Position numbers and translations under genes: made by a program. Shown here piece after piece: positions 1-8,107 of a stretch of 64,000 bases of DNA. The notes below the pieces were generated by a model. It saw only the letters and a list, made by a program, of their open reading frames with translations. It did no database searches and had not been told where the DNA came from. Origin of the DNA: Coneutiohabitans thermophilus (GTDB lineage: Bacteria; Zhuqueibacterota; Zhuqueibacteria; Zhuqueibacterales; Zhuqueibacteraceae). Location of the stretch: positions 8,725 to 72,724 of the forward strand of contig JAPDQY010000004.1 in the NCBI GenBank assembly GCA_034505235.1, read 5' to 3'. Numbering within the stretch: position 1 is the first letter of the stretch; every line of letters begins with the position of its first letter.

Positions 1-1
1 G

Positions 2-541
2 GAAAATGCCGGTGATCATCTCGCGGGCCTGGCCCACCTCAAGTGGTTTTGGGAGCCCGCCGCCGGCCATGATCTGGAGTTGGGCGCAAGCGGCTATTGG
101 GGCAAAGCCGGCGGCGGGCAGGGTTTGCACAGCCGGCTGTACGGCTTCGACCTCACTTACAAGTGGAAACCCAAAGCCCGCGGCGAATGGCATTCGTTTC
201 TGCTCGGCGGCGAGTTGTATTGGACGAAATACAACCTGGCGGATGATGAACGGCCGGGCCGCCGGCCGCTCGGCGGTTACGCCTGGTCGCAATACCAGTT
301 CAATCGCCGCACCTATCTGGGCGTGCGCGCCGATTTTGCCGAGGCGCTCGGCCGCAGCAAACAGCAGACGCGCGCCTACGCCGCCTTTTTGAGTTACTAC
401 ACCACGGAATACCTGCGGCTGCGCCTGGGGTGGGAGCATGTCAGAAGCGATCTTGAAGGGGACGGCCGCAACACGGCCATGCTCGAAATCAACTTCGTGT
501 TCGGCGCGCATCCCGCCGAGCCCTATTGGGTAAATCGCTGA
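2..541 (+). CDS. Outer-membrane beta-barrel protein, C-terminal part (5' end outside window)
   Basis: The reading frame is open from base 2 to the TGA at 539-541, about 179 residues. It is rich in alternating aromatic/charged strands (for example GELYWTKYNL and YLRLRLGWEHV), as in outer-membrane beta-barrels. The start lies upstream of the window. It sits 134 bp before a metal-binding ABC lipoprotein/periplasmic protein on the same strand, so it may be the outer-membrane step of the same metal uptake system; that role is inference from position only. I do not recognise a specific porin family. It could equally be an unrelated barrel. Confidence 0.7.
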   Translation, partial: ENAGDHLAGLAHLKWFWEPAAGHDLELGASGYWGKAGGGQGLHSRLYGFDLTYKWKPKARGEWHSFLLGGELYWTKYNLADDERPGRRPLGGYAWSQYQFNRRTYLGVRADFAEALGRSKQQTRAYAAFLSYYTTEYLRLRLGWEHVRSDLEGDGRNTAMLEINFVFGAHPAEPYWVNR

Positions 542-675
542 CCTGCGCCAACGCCCGGACAGTCGGCTCAGACCCGGCGGCGCGTTTCGTCGCGCAGCCT
601 TCCACTTTCCCAGGAAGGTGAGCGCGAGGCCGCACGCCTGCATCTGTGCGAACAGGTCAATTTTTTGAGGATAAT

Positions 676-1707
676 ATGATGAACGATGCTTTGCCATATC
701 GCATGGTGTTCCTGCTGACCGCTTTGGTGTCAACACTCGCCACCGCCGCTCCGGCCGGTGCTCCCGGCGGAAAATTGCGTGTGGTGACGACGCTGTCGGT
801 GTTGCAAGACTTTGCCCGGGAGATCGGCGGCGAGCGCATGGAGGTGCAGGCCCTGGCGGATCCGCATGAAGATCCGCATTTCGTGCAGCCACGGCCCACG
901 CTGATGAAGCGTGCGCGCGAAGCGGATGCCTTCATCGAAATTGGGCTGCAGCTCGAGCTGTGGACGGAAAATCTGCTCGCCGGCTCCGGCAATCCCCGGA
1001 TTCAATTAGGCCAGCCGGGTTTGATCGTTGCCTCCAACAACATCGCCACGCTGGAGCTGCCGCAAACCCTGTCGCGCGAATGGGGCGATGTCCACCCCTA
1101 TGGCAATCCGCACATCTGGCTCGACCCGCTCAACGTCAGGCAAATGGTGGAGAACATCGCCGGCGGTTTCAAAGCGATCGATCCGGCGGGTGCGGCTTAT
1201 TATGATGAACGACTGGCCGCCTATCAGCAACGCCTGGATGAAGCACTCTTTGGTGCCGAGCTGTTGCGGGAGGTTGGTGCCGGCAAACTCACGCGGCTGG
1301 CGCGCCAGGGCAGTCTGCATGAGTTTTTGGCGGCGCGCCAGCTCAGCGCCAAGCTCGGCGGCTGGCTCGCACAGGCAGAGAGACTGCGCGGCCGCAAGAT
1401 CGTTTCGTATCACAAAACCTGGGTTTATTTTGCCCGGCGTTTCGGCCTGACGGTTGCCATCGAGATCGAAGAGAAGCCGGGCATCGAGCCGTCGGCGCGC
1501 CATCGGGACCGCGTCATCGCAGTGATGAAGGCCGAGGGCATCGATACCATTCTGATCGAGAATTTTTATCCGCGCGCCGCGGCGGATTACATCGCCGCGC
1601 AAACCGGCGCCCGGGTGGTGGTGGTTCCCATCGATGTCGGCCCCGGCACGGTGGCACCGAATTATTTCCGGCTGATCGACCATTTGCTCGCGAGCCTGCA
1701 ACCATGA
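676..1707 (+). CDS. Metal (Zn/Mn-type) ABC transporter substrate-binding protein
   Basis: This is a periplasmic cluster A-I (ZnuA/TroA-family) protein that binds a divalent metal for an ABC importer. The N-terminus is a signal peptide (hydrophobic FLLTALVSTLA, then APA). Likely metal ligands of the family are visible: His in DPHFVQP, His in GNPHIWLDP, Glu/His around EEKPGIEPSARH and Asp in VVPIDVGPG. Two adjacent ATGs (676, 679) follow a GAGG at 667-670, and an upstream in-frame GTG at 646 lacks such a site. The stop overlaps the next start by 4 bp (ATGA), indicating translational coupling to the permease. Zn versus Mn cannot be decided from sequence. Confidence 0.9.
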   Translation: MMNDALPYRMVFLLTALVSTLATAAPAGAPGGKLRVVTTLSVLQDFAREIGGERMEVQALADPHEDPHFVQPRPTLMKRAREADAFIEIGLQLELWTENLLAGSGNPRIQLGQPGLIVASNNIATLELPQTLSREWGDVHPYGNPHIWLDPLNVRQMVENIAGGFKAIDPAGAAYYDERLAAYQQRLDEALFGAELLREVGAGKLTRLARQGSLHEFLAARQLSAKLGGWLAQAERLRGRKIVSYHKTWVYFARRFGLTVAIEIEEKPGIEPSARHRDRVIAVMKAEGIDTILIENFYPRAAADYIAAQTGARVVVVPIDVGPGTVAPNYFRLIDHLLASLQP

Positions 1708-3221
1708 TCGAAGACTTTCTGCGCACGATGACCTACCCCATGCTGGCGTGCCTGCTGCTCGCCGGCATTCATGTCTATCTCGGCATCCATGTGCTGGCGC
1801 GCAAGGTGATTTTTGTGGATCTGGCGCTGGCGCAGATCGCGGCACTGGGCGCGGTCTACGGCGTGTTGCTGGGTTACGATCTCGACACCGATCACTGGAG
1901 CATCAAACTTTTTTCGCTGCTGTTTGCCTCGGTGGGGGCCGTCATCTTTTCGCTCACCCGCATGCGCCATGAGCGCGTGCCGCAGGAGGCGATCATTGGC
2001 ATCACCTACGCGGTGGCGCTTGCCACCACCATTTTGATAACCGCCCGGCTGGCGCACGGCGCCGAGCAGGTGGAGACACTGCTGGCGGGCAGCATCCTGT
2101 GGGTGCGCGGCCCGACCATCGTCACGACGGCGGTGCTTTATGCGGCCATCGGTCTGTTTCATTACCGCTTTCGCCGCCATTTTTTGTTGATCTCGCATGA
2201 CCCCCTGCGCGCCGAGGCCGAGGGCATCCCGGTGCGGCTGTGGGATTTTCTGTTCTATTTCACCTTCGGTTTCGTGGTCACCAGCTCGGTGGCGATCGCG
2301 GGCGTGCTGCTGGTCTTTTGTTTTCTGGTGATCCCGGCGGTGATTGCCGTGCTCTTTGCCGACCGGCTGAGCCTCCGGCTGACCATCGGCTGGGTGATCG
2401 GCGGGCTGGTGAGCCTGCTGGGCGTGGTCATCTCCTATGCCTCCGACCTGCCCTCCGGCCCCACCATTGTCGTTTGCTTTGCCGTCTTTCTCGTGGCCAG
2501 TGGCATCTTGTGGTATGTGCAGCATGCCGTGCACAAGACCGTCGCAGTGCTGCGCGTGGCGGCCGGCGGCGTGGCGGTTGCCGCCTTCTTCGGTCTGACG
2601 CTGTTGTTTGAAAAGACAACGGCGCGCCATGCCGCGAATTTGCTGGCCAGTCCGCTTAAAAATGAACGCCTGCTCGGTCTGCACATGCTGTCTGCCGATT
2701 CCAGCCTGGATCACGCCCGCCTCGAGCAGATTCTGCCGCTGCTGTCGGATGCCGAAGCGGAAGTGCGCGGCCGGGCTTTGCGACTGGTGATCGAACACCG
2801 CATGGCCGCGGCACTGCCGCAGGTGCTCGCCCTGCTCGATGATCCGCAGGATTTGGTGCGCGAGGATGCCGTGCGGGCCGCAAAAATTCTGGGGCATGCC
2901 GGCATCACACCGCGGCTGCTCGCCGCGGCGGAAAAGGAGCAAGATGAGTACATTCGCGTCGAACTGGCCGAAGCCGCGCTCGAGCTGGGAGACCCGCGCG
3001 GTCTGCCGGTGTTGCTCGACATGATGGACACCGGCGAAGCCACCGACATCCGCAAGGATGCCCATGAGCATCTCTGCGCCCATCTCAAAGTGGATTTCCC
3101 CTTTCACGCAGAAATACCGGCGGCGGCCAATGACAGTGAAATCCGGCCGTTTCGGCAATGGTGGGCGAAGCATCGTCATCAACTCAAGTGGGATCCCCAG
3201 AAAAAGATTTTCTCCCCCTGA
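1704..3221 (+). CDS. Metal ABC transporter permease fused to C-terminal HEAT repeats
   Basis: Residues ~1-275 form an ABC-3 family (ZnuB/MntB) inner-membrane permease with eight or so hydrophobic segments. The family core around FGFVVTSSVAIAGVLLV and FLVIPAVIAVL is visible. A further hydrophobic segment (~285-305, VLRVAAGGVAVAAFFGLTLL) is followed by ~180 residues of HEAT-like helical repeats (DAEAEVRGRALRLV, DPQDLVREDAVRAA, EYIRVELAEAALELGDP). ABC-3 permeases are usually ~270-300 residues, so this 505-residue protein carries an unusual extension. Its start overlaps the binding-protein stop (ATGA). No ATPase (ZnuC) gene follows; it may lie upstream of the window or elsewhere. Confidence 0.9.
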   Translation: MIEDFLRTMTYPMLACLLLAGIHVYLGIHVLARKVIFVDLALAQIAALGAVYGVLLGYDLDTDHWSIKLFSLLFASVGAVIFSLTRMRHERVPQEAIIGITYAVALATTILITARLAHGAEQVETLLAGSILWVRGPTIVTTAVLYAAIGLFHYRFRRHFLLISHDPLRAEAEGIPVRLWDFLFYFTFGFVVTSSVAIAGVLLVFCFLVIPAVIAVLFADRLSLRLTIGWVIGGLVSLLGVVISYASDLPSGPTIVVCFAVFLVASGILWYVQHAVHKTVAVLRVAAGGVAVAAFFGLTLLFEKTTARHAANLLASPLKNERLLGLHMLSADSSLDHARLEQILPLLSDAEAEVRGRALRLVIEHRMAAALPQVLALLDDPQDLVREDAVRAAKILGHAGITPRLLAAAEKEQDEYIRVELAEAALELGDPRGLPVLLDMMDTGEATDIRKDAHEHLCAHLKVDFPFHAEIPAAANDSEIRPFRQWWAKHRHQLKWDPQKKIFSP

Positions 3222-3279
3222 AGCCGGCAGGAGCGTCCCACGATTCCCAGACACACCCCGCAGTTGTTTTGCGACAGTA

Positions 3280-3969
3280 ATGATGTGCCCGCACGAGACC
3301 GCAAACGCCGCCCTTCCGCCGTCCGGCTGGGTGATTGCACCCGCTGAAATCGTTGCGGGCCGCGGCTGGCCCGCGATCTTTGGCAATCACAATCCGCTCA
3401 AAGTGGATGTCGGCTGCGGGCATGGCCATTTTCTCACAGCCATGGCGCAAGCCGAACCCGAGTCGAACTTCATCGGCATCGATATTTATGCCAAAAGCTT
3501 GGCGCGTGCGCAGCGGAAGATCGACCGTCTGCAGTTGACCAACGTACGATTGCTGGCCATGCCGGCACAGGCTGCATTCGCAACGGCGTTCCGCAGCGGA
3601 CAAGTGGCGGAAGTTTACATCAATTTCCCGGATCCCTGGCCCAAACGCCGCCACGCGCCACGCCGGCTGGTGCAACCGCCGCTGGTCGCATTGTTGCATG
3701 ATCGCCTGCAAGCGCAAGGCGTGGTGACGGTGGCAACGGATGTGGCCGACTATGCCCGTGAAATGCTGCAACAGTTCCTGGCGCACGGCGGCTTCCGGAG
3801 CTGCCTGGCCGGCGGCATCGTTTCCGGGCTGCCCGATCGCCTGCCGACGCTTTATGAGACGAAGTTCCGGCAGCAGGGCCTGCCACTGTACTACTTCAAG
3901 CTGTGCAAAATTTCATCTCGACCCTGGCCTGCGAACGCAGAGGGGCGTCATGACCCTGCCAGCCGGTGA
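3280..3969 (+). CDS. trmB: tRNA (guanine-N7-)-methyltransferase
   Basis: This SAM-dependent enzyme makes m7G46 in tRNA. The class I methyltransferase glycine loop is seen in DVGCGHGHF (~residues 46-54). The TrmB signature appears as NFPDPWPKRRHAPRRLV (~115-131). The total of 229 residues is normal for the family. The frame is open upstream to 3058, but that stretch reads a different frame of the permease gene, so the ATG pair at 3280/3283 is preferred. The 3' end overlaps the next gene by 20 bp. Confidence 0.93.
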   Translation: MMCPHETANAALPPSGWVIAPAEIVAGRGWPAIFGNHNPLKVDVGCGHGHFLTAMAQAEPESNFIGIDIYAKSLARAQRKIDRLQLTNVRLLAMPAQAAFATAFRSGQVAEVYINFPDPWPKRRHAPRRLVQPPLVALLHDRLQAQGVVTVATDVADYAREMLQQFLAHGGFRSCLAGGIVSGLPDRLPTLYETKFRQQGLPLYYFKLCKISSRPWPANAEGRHDPASR

Positions 3970-4366
3970 TCAGCATTTCCTGCTTTTTGACGGCGATTGC
4001 GGTCTCTGCCGGTTCTGTGCAGATCACGCACGCCGCATGGCCGCCCGCGGGTGCTGGCGGATCATGCCGTTTCAAAATTTTTCGGATGCGGAGCTGCTGG
4101 CGCTCGGCGTGACGCGAACGCAATGCACCCGCCGGCTGCACGCGGTTTCCCGCAGCGGGCGCGTTTATCGCGGCGCATTTGCCGTCAACTTTTTTCTCTG
4201 GCGGCATCCGCCCTGGACGCTGTTGGTGATGTTGTGCCATGCCGTGCCCGTGCTCCTGCTGCTCGAAATCATCATCTATGCCGTGATCGCCCGATACCGG
4301 CAGCGGTTGTCACGCTGGCTCGGCCTTGCAGTCTGCCGTGCGCCGGTGGAGCGCGATGGATCGTGA
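3950..4366 (+). CDS. DCC-family thiol-disulfide oxidoreductase (DUF393)
   Basis: This is a 138-residue protein with the family hallmark near its N-terminus, FDGDCGLCRFC (~13-23), which carries the CxxC redox pair. A hydrophobic helix near the C-terminus (LLVMLCHAVPVLLLLEIIIYAVI) is typical of DCC proteins. The family is assigned as thioredoxin-like oxidoreductase; the physiological substrate is unknown. The start overlaps trmB by 20 bp, so the two are probably co-translated. Confidence 0.88.
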   Translation: MTLPAGDQHFLLFDGDCGLCRFCADHARRMAARGCWRIMPFQNFSDAELLALGVTRTQCTRRLHAVSRSGRVYRGAFAVNFFLWRHPPWTLLVMLCHAVPVLLLLEIIIYAVIARYRQRLSRWLGLAVCRAPVERDGS

Positions 4367-4711
4367 AGCGATTCCGCACCGGAGATGAAGCCGGCATCAT
4401 GATTTCATCCAACAAAATGCAGCAAGAAAAATTCTCCGACGAAAGCAGCCTTCCCACAAAAACATTGCACGGGAAATTGTTGCCGCGGGAGAACAAACGC
4501 GATTGGGTGACCTCCCTTGCCCTTTGCTGTCACAGTCGTCTCGGTTGGGAACGAGCGAGTGCGCCGGACAATATGGCGATCGCGCGCTACAGAAGACGAG
4601 GTGAATTTGAAGCTGTGGGATCCACTCATGTGAACTTGAGAATCGCAGGCAGAGAGCGTCTCAAACACATCTGCCCGACCTTGCGAGAGCGCAGTTAATC
4701 GGAGGACAGCC
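4367..4711 (+). other. Intergenic stretch, no gene seen
   Basis: These 345 bp lie between the DCC protein and the aldehyde dehydrogenase. Open frames here on both strands have no recognisable motifs and no good ribosome-binding sites. The last bases supply the GGAGG site (4700-4704) for the next gene. Confidence 0.6.
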
Positions 4712-6139
4712 ATGCTCAAGCCCGAGTACCCCTATTACCTTGCCAACAAACCGGTGCAACCCAACACCGATTTGCCAGTCACCGACAAATATACCGGCGG
4801 TGTCGTCGCGCGCGCCGCCCTCGCTGATGAAAAAGCGATTGATCAGGCGATCGCTGCAGCGGTGGCGGCCACCGAACCCATGCGTGCGTTGCCGGCATTC
4901 AAGCGCCAGGCGGTGTTGCAACATTGTGTCCGGCGTTTCAGCGAGCGCGCCGAGGAACTGGCCATGAGCCTGTGTCTGGAGGCCGGCAAGCCGATCCGTG
5001 ACAGCCGCGGGGAAGTGAACCGCTTGATCGACACCTTTCGCATTGCCGCGGAAGAAGCCGTGCGCCTGACCGGCGAAGTCCTGCCGCTGGACATCTCACC
5101 GCGCGCACAGAATTATGTGGGCATGTGGAAGCGCGTTGCCATTGGGCCGTGCTCCTTCATCTCACCATTCAATTTTCCCCTGAACCTGGCGGCTCACAAG
5201 GTGGCGCCGGCCATTGCGGTGGGTTGTCCCTTCGTGTTGAAGCCGGCCAGCCTGACGCCGATCGGCGCCCTGATCATCGGTGAGGTGCTGGCGGAAACCG
5301 ATCTGCCGCCGGGTGCCTTCTCCATTTTGCCCTGCCACCGTGAAGGCGCGCGTCTCTTCACCGAGGACGAACGTTTGAAGCTGTTGAGTTTCACCGGCTC
5401 GCCGGAGGTGGGATGGGAGCTGAAGCGCCGTGCCGGCAGGAAGAAAGTGGTGCTCGAATTGGGTGGCAATGCCGCCGTCATCATCGATGCCGACGCCGAT
5501 CTTGCTGATGCGGTCAAGCGGGTGATCTTCGGTGGCTTCTATCAGTCCGGCCAGAGTTGCATCAGCGTGCAGCGCATCCTCGTTCACGAACAGGTTTATG
5601 AGTCATTTCGCGAGCAACTGGTGACGGCAACCCGCGCGCTCAAGATGGGGGATCCCAGGGAGGAAGACACTTTCATCGGCCCGATGATCTCCGAGCAGGA
5701 GGCCATCCGTCTGGAGAATTGGATCAATGCCGCGGTCAAGCGCGGGGCACGACTGTTGTGTGGCGGCCGGCGCCACGGTGCGATAATGGAGGCCACCTTG
5801 CTCGAAAACGTGCCAAAAGATGAAAAGATTTCCTGCCAGGAGGCCTTCGGGCCGGTGGCGATGCTGTCCTCGTTCCGCGATTTTGAGCAAGCGCTGAACG
5901 AAGTCAACGACAGCAGGTTTGGCCTGCAGGCCGGCGTCTTCACGCGGGACATTTATAAAGCCCATCAAGCGTGGGACAAGCTGGAAGTCGGCGGGGTGTT
6001 GATCGGTGAGGTGCCCTCGTGGCGGGTGGATCACATGCCTTATGGCGGCGTCAAAGAGAGTGGTTTGGGACGGGAAGGCATTCGCTTCGCGATGGAGGAG
6101 ATGACGGAAATCCGCATGATGATTTTGCGCAAGCCTTGA
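4712..6139 (+). CDS. NAD(P)-dependent aldehyde dehydrogenase
   Basis: This 475-residue ALDH-superfamily enzyme oxidises an aldehyde to the acid. Catalytic residues are visible: Asn154 in SPFNFP, the general base Glu249 in VLELGGN and the nucleophile Cys283 in GQSCISVQR. The cofactor-loop motif SFTGSPEVG and the C-terminal GPVAMLSSF also fit. An ATG follows GGAGG with 7-nt spacing. The overall pattern (MPYGGVKESGLGREG near the C-terminus) fits the broad succinate-semialdehyde/lactaldehyde/GAPN-like group. The substrate cannot be fixed without phylogeny. It appears monocistronic, with a large hairpin downstream. Confidence 0.95.
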   Translation: MLKPEYPYYLANKPVQPNTDLPVTDKYTGGVVARAALADEKAIDQAIAAAVAATEPMRALPAFKRQAVLQHCVRRFSERAEELAMSLCLEAGKPIRDSRGEVNRLIDTFRIAAEEAVRLTGEVLPLDISPRAQNYVGMWKRVAIGPCSFISPFNFPLNLAAHKVAPAIAVGCPFVLKPASLTPIGALIIGEVLAETDLPPGAFSILPCHREGARLFTEDERLKLLSFTGSPEVGWELKRRAGRKKVVLELGGNAAVIIDADADLADAVKRVIFGGFYQSGQSCISVQRILVHEQVYESFREQLVTATRALKMGDPREEDTFIGPMISEQEAIRLENWINAAVKRGARLLCGGRRHGAIMEATLLENVPKDEKISCQEAFGPVAMLSSFRDFEQALNEVNDSRFGLQAGVFTRDIYKAHQAWDKLEVGGVLIGEVPSWRVDHMPYGGVKESGLGREGIRFAMEEMTEIRMMILRKP

Positions 6140-6201
6140 GGCCAGTGGGGAAACACATGGGCGGGTAAACCGCAGGCCAACGGACAGGATACAAAATAAA
6201 A

Positions 6202-6305
6202 GGCGCGCTTCCGATTGGAACTTCGACAACCCGGTTCAAACTTACGAGACTGGGGGGGGATCTCGTAGTTTGTATCGAAGTAAACCGTACAGCGCGCCGT
6301 TTTTT
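6202..6305 (+). terminator. Long imperfect hairpin with T-run after aldehyde dehydrogenase
   Basis: Left arm 6202-6248 and right arm 6261-6298 pair imperfectly: GGCGCGCT with AGCGCGCC at the base, CTTCGA with TCGAAG in the middle, TACGAGA with TCTCGTA at the top, and a G-rich loop. Six Ts follow at 6300-6305. It could be an intrinsic terminator for the upstream gene. The arm length (~40-47 nt) is unusually long, so a palindromic repeat element is an alternative. Confidence 0.55.
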
Positions 6306-7428
6306 CAGTCACTGACTGTGAAGCTGGCTTTTTGATCTTCCAGCCACCCAGTTGCTTTCAAAAAGCACGGCCAATATAAAGCAAGAATGCCGGAAAGTCA
6401 AGATATTTTTTACAGCATTTTTGTTTTGGCTGATGCTGGCACCGCCAGTTCGCTGTCTTGGGTGCGATTGAAGTGTCGCGCTGCTGCATGAAAATCGTCA
6501 GCCCCCGCCGCCTTTCTAAAAAAAATAAGTAAAAGGCAAGCACAGCTTAATCATTGAAACAGTGAATCTGACAACGCGATCAATTGAACTGCCAAATCCC
6601 TGCCATATGACCATTTGCAATTGACAGTCTTGTCTGATCGGATGAAGCGAGCCCGGCTTTGGTTGTCGTCATGCGGGGAATTTTTCCCATCACCAGGCTT
6701 CACCAGTCTTGCACTTCGAAGAAGTCATTGACATGAGCGAACGGATAATGACCTTTCGCCCAAACAAAAAATGCGGCAAGGTGGAAAGCTCCTCTTTGGC
6801 CCGCTTCCTGGGCAGGCCGTCTGTTTCAGACAAAAACAGAATAAGTACGCTCTCGGAAGAGAGGTCAGGAAAAATTTGGTGCCCGGGCTCGTGCTCGGGA
6901 ATGTGCTCAGCAAAAACTGAGTTTAGTCACGCCACGCCGGTTCATTGCAGCGGCATGCAATTTGAAATCATCATTCACCCCAGCGAAAAGAAACGGCAGG
7001 CAGGCAAACTCAAACCAGGGACCGGCGCGTTTTCTGCACCAACCGTCTCGGGTATCGCCGTGAATCAGAAAGTGATGCTTGAAGAATTGCGCGAAACCCT
7101 CGAACAAATCGCGGCACTCTGTCCGCAGCACAGCGTGTTCAACCGCGAAGAAGCGGACAATGACAACAACGCAGCCGGCGACGCTGCGCTCACCCCCTGC
7201 CGCCTGGAGGATTTTGCGCTTGTCCCGGATGCCTCCGGTGAAATTTTGCATTTCTCTTGTCGCCGTTCCCTCACAGGCGTTTGCGCCGGTTCCGTCCCGC
7301 TCGCCTGCAACGGCGCGAGACCCGGGAGTACCGGCTGAAAGCAAAACCGGCGGTGTGGCGGGGTTGTGCTGCGGCGGCCAGCCGCGAACAGCCACGTCTC
7401 TGCGGCCACTTGGCGCACCCGGCTGTCT
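6306..7428. other. Long intergenic region without convincing gene
   Basis: This is about 1.1 kb between the ALDH hairpin and coaE, noticeably more AT-rich around 6340-6700. A 209-codon open frame at 6709-7338 (+) has an unstructured, cysteine-scattered composition, no domain and no ribosome-binding site. I do not call it a gene. Confidence 0.6.
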
Positions 7429-8031
7429 CTACGCGGCCCGGGCACGCAACCATTTCACCAACTGCTCCACCGCGCGATCGAGTTGCTGCAGATCCCCGGT
7501 GTTTTCGACCACATAATCTGCGCGCCTGACCTTCTCCTCAAGCGGCAGTTGGTTGGCCATGCGCCGCCGCACCGCGGCTTCGTCGATGCCGTCGCGCTGC
7601 ATGATCCACTTGATGCGGTTTTCCAGCGAGGCATAGACCACAACCATGACGTCCATGGCCTCGTTCCATTTGACCTCGTAGTGCAGCGCGGCCTCGATGA
7701 TGGCCATGCTTTTGCCCGCCGTCTCCCACTTGCCGATCATGCGCTCCACCGTGCTGATGACGCGCGGATGGATGATGCCGTTGAGAATTTCAAGTTTTTT
7801 GCGGTCGTTGAAAACGATCGCCGCCAGCGCTTTGCGCCGCAGCCGGCCGTCGCCATCGTACATGTCCTCCCCAAATTCCGCCTTGATGGCCTTGATGATG
7901 CCTGCGTTGGTATTGGTCAATTCCCGCGCCAGGGTATCGGCATCAATGGCTTCCAAACCGGCAGCCACCAAGCGGCTCCGCACCTCTGATTTGCCGCAGC
8001 CAATGCCGCCTGTCAATCCGACCACGAGCAT
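7429..8031 (-). CDS. coaE: Dephospho-CoA kinase
   Basis: This enzyme performs the last step of coenzyme A synthesis, ATP-dependent phosphorylation of dephospho-CoA. The P-loop GLTGGIGCGKS is at residues ~5-15, followed by the family DADTLAREL motif, IHPRV, and the lid-region arginines (RRRMANQLPLEEKVRRADYV). Its 200 residues are normal for the family. It lies 76 bp downstream of the secreted subtilase gene on the same strand and could be read from the same transcript. Confidence 0.96.
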   Translation of the reverse strand: MLVVGLTGGIGCGKSEVRSRLVAAGLEAIDADTLARELTNTNAGIIKAIKAEFGEDMYDGDGRLRRKALAAIVFNDRKKLEILNGIIHPRVISTVERMIGKWETAGKSMAIIEAALHYEVKWNEAMDVMVVVYASLENRIKWIMQRDGIDEAAVRRRMANQLPLEEKVRRADYVVENTGDLQQLDRAVEQLVKWLRARAA

Positions 8032-8107
8032 AAAGCACTGCCCTCCCTGAACCGTGTTTTTGTAATGGCACTTCCTGCTGACTCGCCATGCCGGGGCGCC
8101 GGCCGCC

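Noticed and set aside
1662..3386. 574-codon minus-strand open frame
   Set aside because: Antisense to the metal permease; His/Gln-rich composition typical of shadows.
3997..4698. 233-codon plus-strand open frame
   Set aside because: Begins inside the DCC gene in another frame and continues through motif-free spacer.
6709..7338. 209-codon plus-strand open frame
   Set aside because: No ribosome site, no domain, erratic composition with scattered cysteines; it looks like chance in GC-rich intergenic DNA.
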